From: an uncultured Chlorobiaceae bacterium
Lineage (GTDB): Bacteria; Bacteroidota; Chlorobiia; Chlorobiales; Chlorobiaceae
Length of the DNA: 64,000 nucleotides
Assembly: GCA_903940125.1 (NCBI GenBank)
Contig: CAJAJL010000100.1
Location: forward strand, 1 to 64,000
Direction: 5' to 3'
The translations under genes were made by a program, and so were the position numbers. Each line of letters begins with the position of its first letter. Position 1 is the stretch's first letter. The notes beneath the pieces are model-generated. The model searched no databases and was not told where the DNA came from. It saw nothing but the letters and a program-made list of their open reading frames with translations. Below, one piece after another: positions 34,389 to 41,515 of the stretch.

Positions 34389-34691
34389 ATGATCAGGCAT
34401 ATTGTAATGTGGCGACTCAGGGATAATGCACATGGTAACGATCGTCAAACCAATGCATATCTCATCAAGGAAAAACTTGAGGCACTTCGGGGAAAAATGC
34501 AGGGAATGACAGCTCTTGAAGTTGGAATTGATTTCAGCAGGAGTGAAAGTTCAGGTGATGTGGTGTTATATAGTGAATTCGTGAACAGGGAGGCTTTAAA
34601 AACCTATCAGGCACATCCTGAACACTTGGCATTGATTCCATTTATCGGTGATGCGACTACAGAACGAAGGATTGTTGATTACGAGGTTTAA
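34389..34691 (+). CDS. Dabb-family (stress-responsive A/B barrel) protein
   Basis: The 100-residue protein has the dimeric alpha-beta barrel pattern with an N-terminal MIRHIVMWRL strand, a helix, and a C-terminal YQAHPEHLALIPFI segment. The family includes stress-induced proteins and small enzymes with unclear substrates. No catalytic residues can be pointed out. It ends just before the bidirectional terminator at 34737. Confidence 0.85.
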   Translation: MIRHIVMWRLRDNAHGNDRQTNAYLIKEKLEALRGKMQGMTALEVGIDFSRSESSGDVVLYSEFVNREALKTYQAHPEHLALIPFIGDATTERRIVDYEV

Positions 34692-34736
34692 TCTTTCCTC
34701 CGCTGAAACACGGGTTTTCAACACAACATAAGAAAT

Positions 34737-34772
34737 AAAAAAAGCGGATGTCTGAAAAACATCCGCTTTTTA
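34737..34772. terminator. Bidirectional rho-independent terminator
   Basis: GCGGATGT (34744-34751) pairs with ACATCCGC (34759-34766), with an A-run before and a T-run after. It separates the Dabb gene (+) from the ferredoxin gene (-). Confidence 0.92.
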
Positions 34773-34793
34773 TGTTGAGAATCGGTTTTGGGT

Positions 34794-34982
34794 TTATCCC
34801 TGAACGATGCACTCTGCAGGGCAGACTGCAGAGCAGGCTGGAGAGTCAGAATATCCAACGCATTCGGTGCAGGTTGCAGCATCGATGACATAAACATCAT
34901 CACCGGCAGAAATCGCATTGACCGGACAATCTGGTTCACAGGCTCCGCAGTAGGTACATTCTTCAGTAATGTAGAGTGCCAT
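34794..34982 (-). CDS. 2[4Fe-4S] ferredoxin, Chlorobium type
   Basis: The 62-residue protein has two cluster-binding motifs, CTYCGACEPDCP and CTECVGYSDSPACSAVCP. The second has the eight-residue insert between the second and third cysteines typical of Chlorobium ferredoxins. These small, low-potential carriers take electrons from the type I reaction centre to pyruvate synthase, 2-oxoglutarate synthase and FNR. A nearly identical gene lies just upstream at 35140, so the pair arose by tandem duplication. Each ends in a similar (A/V)(E/D)CI segment. Confidence 0.95.
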   Translation of the reverse strand: MALYITEECTYCGACEPDCPVNAISAGDDVYVIDAATCTECVGYSDSPACSAVCPAECIVQG

Positions 34983-35139
34983 ATTAAATTCCTCGCTTAA
35001 TAGTTTGAAAAATTAGAAAGAAAGAACGATTCGGGTGAATTTCGATTAATATAAGATTTTTTTTTAGCTCAAAAAAAACCTCTTCTCACTAAGGGCTTAT
35101 TTTAAGCGGATGAGCATTGTTAAGGGAATTACCGTATAC

Positions 35140-35328
35140 TCAGACTTTGATGATGCAGTCAACGGGGCAGACAGCGACGCATGCCGCTTCATCATGAAAG
35201 CCGATGCAGTCAATACAGATGGTTTCATCGATGTCATAACACTCTTCACCCGGGGTAATAGCACTTACAGGACATTCAGGTTCGCATGCCCCGCAATATG
35301 TGCAGCTGTCAGTAATTCTATGTGCCAT
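35140..35328 (-). CDS. 2[4Fe-4S] ferredoxin, Chlorobium type (paralog)
   Basis: The 62-residue protein has CTYCGACEPECP and CIDCIGFHDEAACVAVCP, the same plan as the neighbour at 34794. The start is ATG 35328 (MAHRITDSC), the family N-terminus; the frame to 35421 adds 31 residues with no ferredoxin character. The two genes are 157 bases apart with the same orientation and may be cotranscribed, or have separate promoters, which would allow different expression. Confidence 0.95.
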   Translation of the reverse strand: MAHRITDSCTYCGACEPECPVSAITPGEECYDIDETICIDCIGFHDEAACVAVCPVDCIIKV

Positions 35329-35454
35329 GTTATTTTTTTGATTAGAATTGATAAGAGCTGATGTTAGCGAAAAAAACTTATTACTACTATCCCAATACTT
35401 CAGATGATGTGAACCCTGCATTTGAAAGCAAAGTTACGAAATCTGTCGGGATTT

Positions 35455-36414
35455 TTATTCCTGTTCATGGATTTCGTATGCGTTGATGATATCCCGGACA
35501 AGCTTGTGGCGCACAACATCGGTTTTGTCAAGGTAGACAAAGGATATTCCCTTAATATCTTTCAGGATCTTCGGAGAATGAGTAAGACCTGAATCGAAAT
35601 CCTTAGGAAGATCAATCTGGGTGACATCGCCCGTAATGATCGCTTTAGAATTGACTCCTAATCTAGTCAGGCACATTTTCATCTGCTTGTTCGAGGCATT
35701 CTGGGCTTCATCAAGAATAATAAAAGAATTGTTCATTGTTCTTCCTCGCATGTAGGCAAGAGGCACAATTTCAATGACACGCTGTTCCGTAAGGAGTTTC
35801 AGCTTTTCAGCAGTCAGCATGTCCTGAAGCGCATCATACAGTGGTCGAAGATAAGGGTCTATTTTCTGAGCGAGATCGCCCGGGAGAAAACCCAGACTTT
35901 CACCGGCTTCAACGGCCGGTCTTGCAAGAACAATTCTCTTGACTCTTTTTGCTTTCCATGCTGCGACCGCTATGGCAACTGCAGTATAGGTTTTTCCCGT
36001 TCCGGCAGGTCCTATGGCAAACATGATGTCGTTTGTTTTCGCCTCAGCAACCATTCGCCGTTGGCCGTTCGTTTTGGCTCTGACGGTATAATCCGGTGAG
36101 ATGACTATGATATCCTCATCACCCATAGGAGACGCTATCGGCCGGGGGGAAGGGGAGAGGGCAAGATTGATCAGCGCATTCAGATCAGTGTCAAGCACTT
36201 CACCGTGTTTGTTGGCAAGCAGAATCATCTCACTGAAAATCTGTTCAAGCAGTGCGACCCCATCGCGGCTTCCCCGGATGGTGATCTGAGTTCCGCGAGC
36301 AGTTATCTGCATCTCGGAAAACTCATTTTTAATTTTTTTCAGGAGAGAATCATAGGGACCAAAAAGAATGACAGGTTCAATGCCCTGAATATCGATTGTT
36401 TTTTCTGTGGTCAA
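35455..36414 (-). CDS. phoH: PhoH-family ATPase
   Basis: The 319-residue protein has a KH-like N-terminal region, then the P-loop GPAGTGKTYTA and the Walker B segment IILDEAQNAS. PhoH-like proteins are ATPases linked to RNA metabolism and, in some bacteria, phosphate starvation. The start is TTG at 36414 (MTTEKTIDI), since no ATG is near; no strong ribosome site is visible. hldD lies 18 bases upstream on the same strand, so they form an operon. Confidence 0.9.
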   Translation of the reverse strand: MTTEKTIDIQGIEPVILFGPYDSLLKKIKNEFSEMQITARGTQITIRGSRDGVALLEQIFSEMILLANKHGEVLDTDLNALINLALSPSPRPIASPMGDEDIIVISPDYTVRAKTNGQRRMVAEAKTNDIMFAIGPAGTGKTYTAVAIAVAAWKAKRVKRIVLARPAVEAGESLGFLPGDLAQKIDPYLRPLYDALQDMLTAEKLKLLTEQRVIEIVPLAYMRGRTMNNSFIILDEAQNASNKQMKMCLTRLGVNSKAIITGDVTQIDLPKDFDSGLTHSPKILKDIKGISFVYLDKTDVVRHKLVRDIINAYEIHEQE

Positions 36415-36432
36415 AATAGAGATGGTTATGCA

Positions 36433-37428
36433 TTATAAATCAGATCGCCCTATATCAAAATACGGATTACTGGAGGAGAGGTAGTCCTGCACATACTCTT
36501 TTATGCCATTTTCAAGCGAAGTGAAAGTTTCGCTGAATCCTGCAGAATGAAGTTTGGTCATGTCCGCACAGGTATGATACTGGTATTTATCACGCAAGGT
36601 TTTCGGCATGGGTATGTAGTTGAGAGAGGGCTGACGGTCTAATGCGGAAAAGGTGGCTTTGGCAAGGTCTTTGAAGCTTCTTGCTGTTCCGGTTCCGACA
36701 TTGAAGATGCCTGTTACTGAAGGGTTTTCAAGCATCCATGCCATTATCCGGGTACAATCTCTGACATAGATGAAATCCCTCAACTGTTCGCCATCAAGGT
36801 AGTCAGGTCTGTGCGATTGAAACAGGTTTAACAATCCTTTTTCGTGTATCTGGTGGAACGCTTTATACACCACACTGCTCATATCCCCTTTGTGATATTC
36901 ATTCGGCCCGTAGACATTAAAGAACTTCAAACCGGCGGCTTTGTCCAGAATCTGGTTTTTCACCGCCCAGCGGTCAAAAAGATGTTTGGAGTAGCCATAC
37001 ATATTGAGAGGACGGAGCATGTCCAGTCCTTCAATAGTATCTTCGTAACCGTTGGAACCGTCCCCATAGGTCGCTGCGCTTGATGCGTAAAGTAATCGTA
37101 CATCATGCTCCATGCAGAAGGCTGCAATTTTTTTCGAAAAGCCGAAATTATTGTTCAGCAGGTGATCCGCATCGGTTTCAGTTGTCGAACTGTTCGCACC
37201 CATGTGGATGATGGCGGAGATACCCTTGAGGGCGTTCCTTTCGAGCAGGTCAGGCAAAAGATCCTTGGGGATAAAATCTGTAAAATGAAGCCCGGAGAGA
37301 TTGCGCCATTTTTCAGTGGTTGTAGAACCTAAATCGTCCACGACGACAATATCCTCTTCACCGTTGCGGTTGAGTTCCCAAAGCATGGCACTGCCGATAA
37401 ATCCCGCTCCGCCGGTGATAATGATCAT
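36433..37428 (-). CDS. hldD: ADP-L-glycero-D-manno-heptose 6-epimerase
   Basis: The 331-residue extended SDR enzyme makes the heptose donor for lipopolysaccharide core. The NAD(P)-binding TGGAGFIGSAM is at the N-terminus and the catalytic YGYSK near residue 142. The VVDDLGSTTTEKWRNL segment and the DFIYVRDC segment are typical of HldD, separating it from GalE. It supports a Gram-negative envelope with heptose-containing LPS. Confidence 0.92.
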   Translation of the reverse strand: MIIITGGAGFIGSAMLWELNRNGEEDIVVVDDLGSTTTEKWRNLSGLHFTDFIPKDLLPDLLERNALKGISAIIHMGANSSTTETDADHLLNNNFGFSKKIAAFCMEHDVRLLYASSAATYGDGSNGYEDTIEGLDMLRPLNMYGYSKHLFDRWAVKNQILDKAAGLKFFNVYGPNEYHKGDMSSVVYKAFHQIHEKGLLNLFQSHRPDYLDGEQLRDFIYVRDCTRIMAWMLENPSVTGIFNVGTGTARSFKDLAKATFSALDRQPSLNYIPMPKTLRDKYQYHTCADMTKLHSAGFSETFTSLENGIKEYVQDYLSSSNPYFDIGRSDL

Positions 37429-37490
37429 GAGGAAAAAGGTATAAATATTAATGCAGGTACGTCGAATATAAAGAGGCGGGTATTAAAACA

Positions 37491-37520
37491 AAAGGCCGCT
37501 TATGATAATAAGCGGCCTTT
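37491..37520 (-). terminator. Rho-independent terminator of the sigma-factor gene
   Basis: GGCCGCTTAT (37494-37503) pairs with ATAAGCGGCC (37508-37517) around GATA. On the minus strand it is followed by TTTTGTTTTAA, 13 bases after the stop of the gene at 37533. Confidence 0.9.
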
Positions 37521-37532
37521 CAGGAAAAGAGG

Positions 37533-37955
37533 TCAGGCTGAAGCTTGAAGCAGTCCATCGTTTGCCAGAAGTTTCCTGCCCCAGTAGAGCCACAATCTCA
37601 CGGTATCAATCGGTTTGCCGACTATGTCGGAGATCTCTCTATGTTGAAGGCCCGATATTTCACTTAACAGCACAGAAAGTTTAATATCGGCTGCCCACTG
37701 CCTGAGCGATTCTATCGGCTGAAGGTGAGTCTTACAGATTTTGCCGCTTATACAGAAATCAGCGTGTTGTCCAAACTGGTCAACATAGCACTTCCTGAAC
37801 GTTTTAAGCAAGTCGGACTCCCTTGTCCTGGTGTTTGCAAAGAGATAAGTTTTGTTGACCAGGTCATGAGATACATTTTCGCTTCCAGTCATCCAGTAGG
37901 CAAGGCTGTATATATCATCGAGAAGATCAAGAGGTGTTTTTTTAATGTGTTTCAT
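37533..37955 (-). CDS. Small ECF-like RNA polymerase sigma factor
   Basis: The 140-residue protein has a region 2-like segment (IYSLAYWMTGSENVSHDLV) and a region 4-like helix-turn-helix (LSEISGLQHREISDIVG, then VRLWLYWGRKLL), joined by a short linker with three cysteines (CYVDQFGQHADFC, then GKICK). It is shorter than usual ECF factors (about 170-200), with part of region 2 reduced. AAAGGAGAGATT precedes the ATG. No anti-sigma gene is adjacent. The cysteines could sense redox state; this is a guess. Confidence 0.75.
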   Translation of the reverse strand: MKHIKKTPLDLLDDIYSLAYWMTGSENVSHDLVNKTYLFANTRTRESDLLKTFRKCYVDQFGQHADFCISGKICKTHLQPIESLRQWAADIKLSVLLSEISGLQHREISDIVGKPIDTVRLWLYWGRKLLANDGLLQASA

Positions 37956-38129
37956 AATCTCTCCTTTATATTGGATTATTCTTGTCCTGTTTTAATTTAT
38001 AAAAAAAATGAGGATTGTCCAGACTTTTTTCATGAATTGTGTGAAAAAGATGTTTTTTTTAAACATGTTCATAGCCATTGTTGGCTTTTTCTTATTGTCT
38101 TTAAAGATTTTTACCTATACAGGTGCATC

Positions 38130-39197
38130 ATGCAAAAAGATATCAGGCGTCTTCTGAATCCGGCATTACAGAATATTGCAACATACAAGGTTGAAGGCGG
38201 ACAGCAGGCCGAGATAAAACTGAATCAGAACGAAAGCCCGTTTGACCTGCCTATGTGGCTCAAGGAAGAGATTATCAGTGAGTTTATCAAAGAGTCATGG
38301 AACCGTTACCCTGATATTCTACCATACAGAGGGATGAAGTCCTATGCTGATTTTCTTGGCATTCCGCCTGATTCAGTGATGATGAGTAACGGATCAAATG
38401 AGATGCTTTATACCATATTTCTTGCATGCCTTGGGCCTGGCAGAAAAGTTCTGATTCCCGAACCATCGTTTTCGCTCTACGAAAAAATTGCACTGCTTCT
38501 CCAGTCTCGTATTGTCAGTGTTCCCATGCTTCCATCTCTTGATTTCGATACTGATGCCATTCTTCGCGCAGCACGTGATGAGCATGTTGATTTTATTGTT
38601 CTTTCTACACCGAACAATCCAACCAGTAAATCCCTGACTTTTGATGAAGTTCGTCTCATCGCAGAATCCTGTGACGCCATTGTGCTTGTTGACGAAGCAT
38701 ATATCGAGTTTTCCCGCCAGCGTTCCGTGCTTGAACTGATCGACGGATTACCGAATCTTGTTGTTCTCCGCACAATGTCAAAGGCGCTGGCTCTTGCAGG
38801 CATCCGGATTGGTTTCGCGATTGCGAATCCGTTGCTGATGACCGAGCTTGCCAAACCGAAAATTCCTTTTGCATCCGGCAGACTTGCCGAAATAACATTG
38901 ACGCATGTGCTTCATAATTATTCACTGGTTAATGATGCTGTATCGTATATTCTACATGAACGTGATAAAATATACAGCGAACTGCTTTCAATTGATGGTA
39001 TTGAACCTTTGCTGAGTGATACCAATTTTTTGATTATCAGAATCCGGGATGCAGCTGCGGTTTTCAAAAGCCTTCAGGGCGAGGGCATACTGGTCCGCAA
39101 TGTCTCAGGCTACCGTCTTATGGACAACTGTCTTCGATTTAATGTCGGGCTTGTTGAGGAAAACCAGCGTCTTATAAAAAAACTCCGGACAATTTAG
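38130..39197 (+). CDS. hisC: Histidinol-phosphate aminotransferase
   Basis: The 355-residue PLP enzyme converts imidazole acetol phosphate to histidinol phosphate in histidine synthesis. It shows LNQNESPFDLP near the N-terminus, NGSNEML (phosphate binding), STPNNPT, VDEAYIEF and the PLP lysine in MSKALALAGIRIGF (Lys218). The start ATG 38130 with AGGTG upstream gives the family N-terminus; the open frame from 37725 is antisense to the sigma gene and was rejected. The TrmH gene starts one base after its stop. Confidence 0.93.
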   Translation: MQKDIRRLLNPALQNIATYKVEGGQQAEIKLNQNESPFDLPMWLKEEIISEFIKESWNRYPDILPYRGMKSYADFLGIPPDSVMMSNGSNEMLYTIFLACLGPGRKVLIPEPSFSLYEKIALLLQSRIVSVPMLPSLDFDTDAILRAARDEHVDFIVLSTPNNPTSKSLTFDEVRLIAESCDAIVLVDEAYIEFSRQRSVLELIDGLPNLVVLRTMSKALALAGIRIGFAIANPLLMTELAKPKIPFASGRLAEITLTHVLHNYSLVNDAVSYILHERDKIYSELLSIDGIEPLLSDTNFLIIRIRDAAAVFKSLQGEGILVRNVSGYRLMDNCLRFNVGLVEENQRLIKKLRTI

Positions 39198-39198
39198 C

Positions 39199-39741
39199 AT
39201 GCAGGTGTTCAGAAAGCTGCATGGGTCAGAAATGAGTCGGTTGAGTGCGGAGCAATATGCCGGAATTGCGAAGCACCCCATTGTATTGATGCTGCATAAT
39301 ATCCGAAGCATGTGGAATGTTGGATCCATGTTTCGCACAGCTGATGCAGCAGGCATTGAAAAAATTATCCTTTCTGGTTATACGGCAACCCCGCCGCGAA
39401 AAGAAATTGAAAAAACCGCACTTGGAGCTCAGGAAACCGTTGTCTGGGAGTATCATGCCGATCCTCTTGAGGCGATTTTCAGCATGAAAAAAGAAGGGAT
39501 AAAAATCTGTGGACTTGAGATCACTGAAGGGAGCCGCCCTTATACTGCGATGGGCTCCGGTTTTTTTCCGCTCTGTCTTGTCGTTGGTAATGAAGTTGAC
39601 GGTCTTGAAAACGAAGTGCTCGCATTGTGTGATGAGGTGCTTGAAATTCCGCAGTATGGCACAAAACATTCGCTCAATGTTGCTGTTGCAGCTGGTATTG
39701 CTTTGTTTGAAATGGTGAAAGTTTTTAGGAATGGCGTGTAA
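39199..39741 (+). CDS. TrmH/SpoU-family RNA methyltransferase
   Basis: The 180-residue SPOUT enzyme 2'-O-methylates tRNA or rRNA with S-adenosylmethionine. The knot motifs are NVGSMFRTADAAG, VVGNEVDGL and SLNVAVAAGIALFE. It lacks the extra N-terminal RNA-binding domain of RlmB-like proteins. It follows hisC by one base and is probably translated from the same mRNA. The exact RNA target is unknown. Confidence 0.92.
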   Translation: MQVFRKLHGSEMSRLSAEQYAGIAKHPIVLMLHNIRSMWNVGSMFRTADAAGIEKIILSGYTATPPRKEIEKTALGAQETVVWEYHADPLEAIFSMKKEGIKICGLEITEGSRPYTAMGSGFFPLCLVVGNEVDGLENEVLALCDEVLEIPQYGTKHSLNVAVAAGIALFEMVKVFRNGV

Positions 39742-39805
39742 CTTTTTGCTTTTTGTTGTTGTTTTGTTTACTTAAGAGATCAAATGTTTATAACCGCGGT
39801 TTTCC

Positions 39806-40636
39806 ATGCTTCATTACAAGACATACGAGTTGGATGACTCCAATGCCCCTTGGGTCGTTTTTGTTCATGGCGCCGGAGGTAGTTCTTCAATCTGGTTTTT
39901 ACAGATCAAGGAGTTCATCAGGCATTTCAATGTCCTGCTTGTCGACCTGAGAGGTCATGGCAAGTCAAAAGCCCTGGCAGCTCATAAGGAGGATCGTCAT
40001 TACGATTTCGAGGATATTACCCGTGATATCATCGAAGTGCTCGACTCCCTCAATATTCAGAAAGCCCACTTCATCGGCATATCACTTGGAACCATACTTA
40101 TCCGCAATCTTAGCGAAATTGCTCCCGACAGGGTCAGCTCAATGGTTATGGGTGGTGCCATCATTAGACTTAACATCAGGGCAAAGGTTCTGGTTACCCT
40201 TGGAAACATGTTCAAGAGGGTGGTTCCCTATATGTGGCTCTACAGCTTTTTTGCCTGGATTATCATGCCAAGTGAACGACATAAAAAATCGAGACTCCTT
40301 TTTGTCAACGAAGCAAAAAAAGTCGCTCAGAAAGAGTTCATGCGCTGGTTCCGTCTGACCTACGAGATAACCCCGCTTTTAAAATACTTTGAAGAAAAAG
40401 ATACAGCCATTCCTACGCTCTACCTTATGGGTGAAGAAGACCATATGTTTCTACCCGCTGTCCGCTATATCATTACACGCCATACCAACTCCTGGCTTGA
40501 GGTGATCGTTAACTCCGGTCATGTCTGCAATGTCGACCAACCGAGGGAGTTCAATGCCCGGGCTATTTCCTTTCTGAAAAAAATGTCCGATGGAGATACA
40601 CTTGATAAATCAACGATGAAGCTTGCTGCATGCTAA
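39806..40636 (+). CDS. Alpha/beta hydrolase
   Basis: The 276-residue protein has the oxyanion segment HGAGGSSSIW (21-30), LVDLRGHGKS, the nucleophile elbow GISLG (Ser93) and a C-terminal SGHVCNVDQP with the catalytic His. A lid region with aromatic residues (MWLYSFFAWIIMP) may bind a hydrophobic substrate. The substrate is unknown. Its end overlaps the end of pth by four bases (converging genes). Confidence 0.9.
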   Translation: MLHYKTYELDDSNAPWVVFVHGAGGSSSIWFLQIKEFIRHFNVLLVDLRGHGKSKALAAHKEDRHYDFEDITRDIIEVLDSLNIQKAHFIGISLGTILIRNLSEIAPDRVSSMVMGGAIIRLNIRAKVLVTLGNMFKRVVPYMWLYSFFAWIIMPSERHKKSRLLFVNEAKKVAQKEFMRWFRLTYEITPLLKYFEEKDTAIPTLYLMGEEDHMFLPAVRYIITRHTNSWLEVIVNSGHVCNVDQPREFNARAISFLKKMSDGDTLDKSTMKLAAC

Positions 40637-41205
40637 AGAGCAGGCTTGTTGAAATTGTTCATGGCGTGCTCGATGCCGTTGATTGCAAAATCAAGGGCAG
40701 CATCTCCGCAAACAGGTAGTATCTTCTTCATTACTGCATTTTCCTCCTCGCTGAACTTCCCGAGTACAAACGATGAAAAGGAACTCAAAGGCTGCTCATC
40801 AAGCCTTATGCCTATCCTCATCCGGGCGAACTCTTCGCTTCCAAGACATTCAATAATGTGTTTCAGTCCATTCTGTCCACCGGCAGATCCTTTCGCACGG
40901 ATGCGTATTGAACCCGATGGGAGGTTGAGATCATCACAAATCACAAGGATATCTTTCCGCTCTATTTTATAGAAATTCATGGCGGCTACAACCGCATGAC
41001 CAGACAGGTTCATATAGGTCATTGGCTTCAGCAGGATCACCGATTCCTTTCTGTGAATAAGTTTTGCACTGAGGTATTTTCCTTTCCCCCTGCTGAATCC
41101 TGCCCCGAAAGAGGCCGCAATTGCTTCAACAACATCAAAACCGATGTTGTGCCGGGTACCGTTATATTGTGATTCAGGATTTCCAAGACCTGCGATAAGT
41201 TTCAT
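40633..41205 (-). CDS. pth: Peptidyl-tRNA hydrolase
   Basis: The 190-residue enzyme frees tRNA from prematurely released peptidyl-tRNA. It shows GLGNPESQYNGTRHNIGF (catalytic His19), KPMTYMNLSG and CDDLNLPSG, and the usual length. The start ATG 41205 fits the family. The frame stays open upstream to 41580 and contains an in-frame ATG at 41316 whose product would add a lipoprotein-like segment; I consider the short form real. Confidence 0.93.
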   Translation of the reverse strand: MKLIAGLGNPESQYNGTRHNIGFDVVEAIAASFGAGFSRGKGKYLSAKLIHRKESVILLKPMTYMNLSGHAVVAAMNFYKIERKDILVICDDLNLPSGSIRIRAKGSAGGQNGLKHIIECLGSEEFARMRIGIRLDEQPLSSFSSFVLGKFSEEENAVMKKILPVCGDAALDFAINGIEHAMNNFNKPAL

Positions 41206-41477
41206 AACACAAAAGCTGAATCCGGGGGAATCTACCGGTTTTTTATTCAGAAACGAGAAAAGCGAACAGCCAGGAATATAGTTGAGGAAAAGCAGAATCA
41301 GTAAAAAAACCTTCATCTTGATTCTGCCGAAAAAGGTGGCGGCATCTGACCAAAAAATAAGTGTGCAAGCCTTAAGAACTTCTACAAAAAGGTATTGAGA
41401 TTCCTGAAAAAAGTTGCAAATTATAGCTTCCTGATGTAGACAGGGTTGTTCCTTGTTATGATTTAGCTGACAACATT

Positions 41478-41498
41478 TTTTTCTTGAGTCAAGAAAAA
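41478..41498. promoter_or_regulatory. 21-base perfect palindrome just before the pyrophosphatase start
   Basis: TTTTTCTTGA, a central G, then TCAAGAAAAA. It ends two bases before GTG 41501 and 17 bases before ATG 41516. It could be an operator or an mRNA hairpin affecting initiation, as no clear Shine-Dalgarno is present. Confidence 0.45.
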
Positions 41499-41515
41499 CA
41501 GTGAAAAAAAAAGCA

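Noticed and set aside
37725-38129. 135-codon N-terminal extension of HisC
   Set aside because: It is antisense to the sigma-factor gene; HisC family N-terminus and ribosome site fit ATG 38130.
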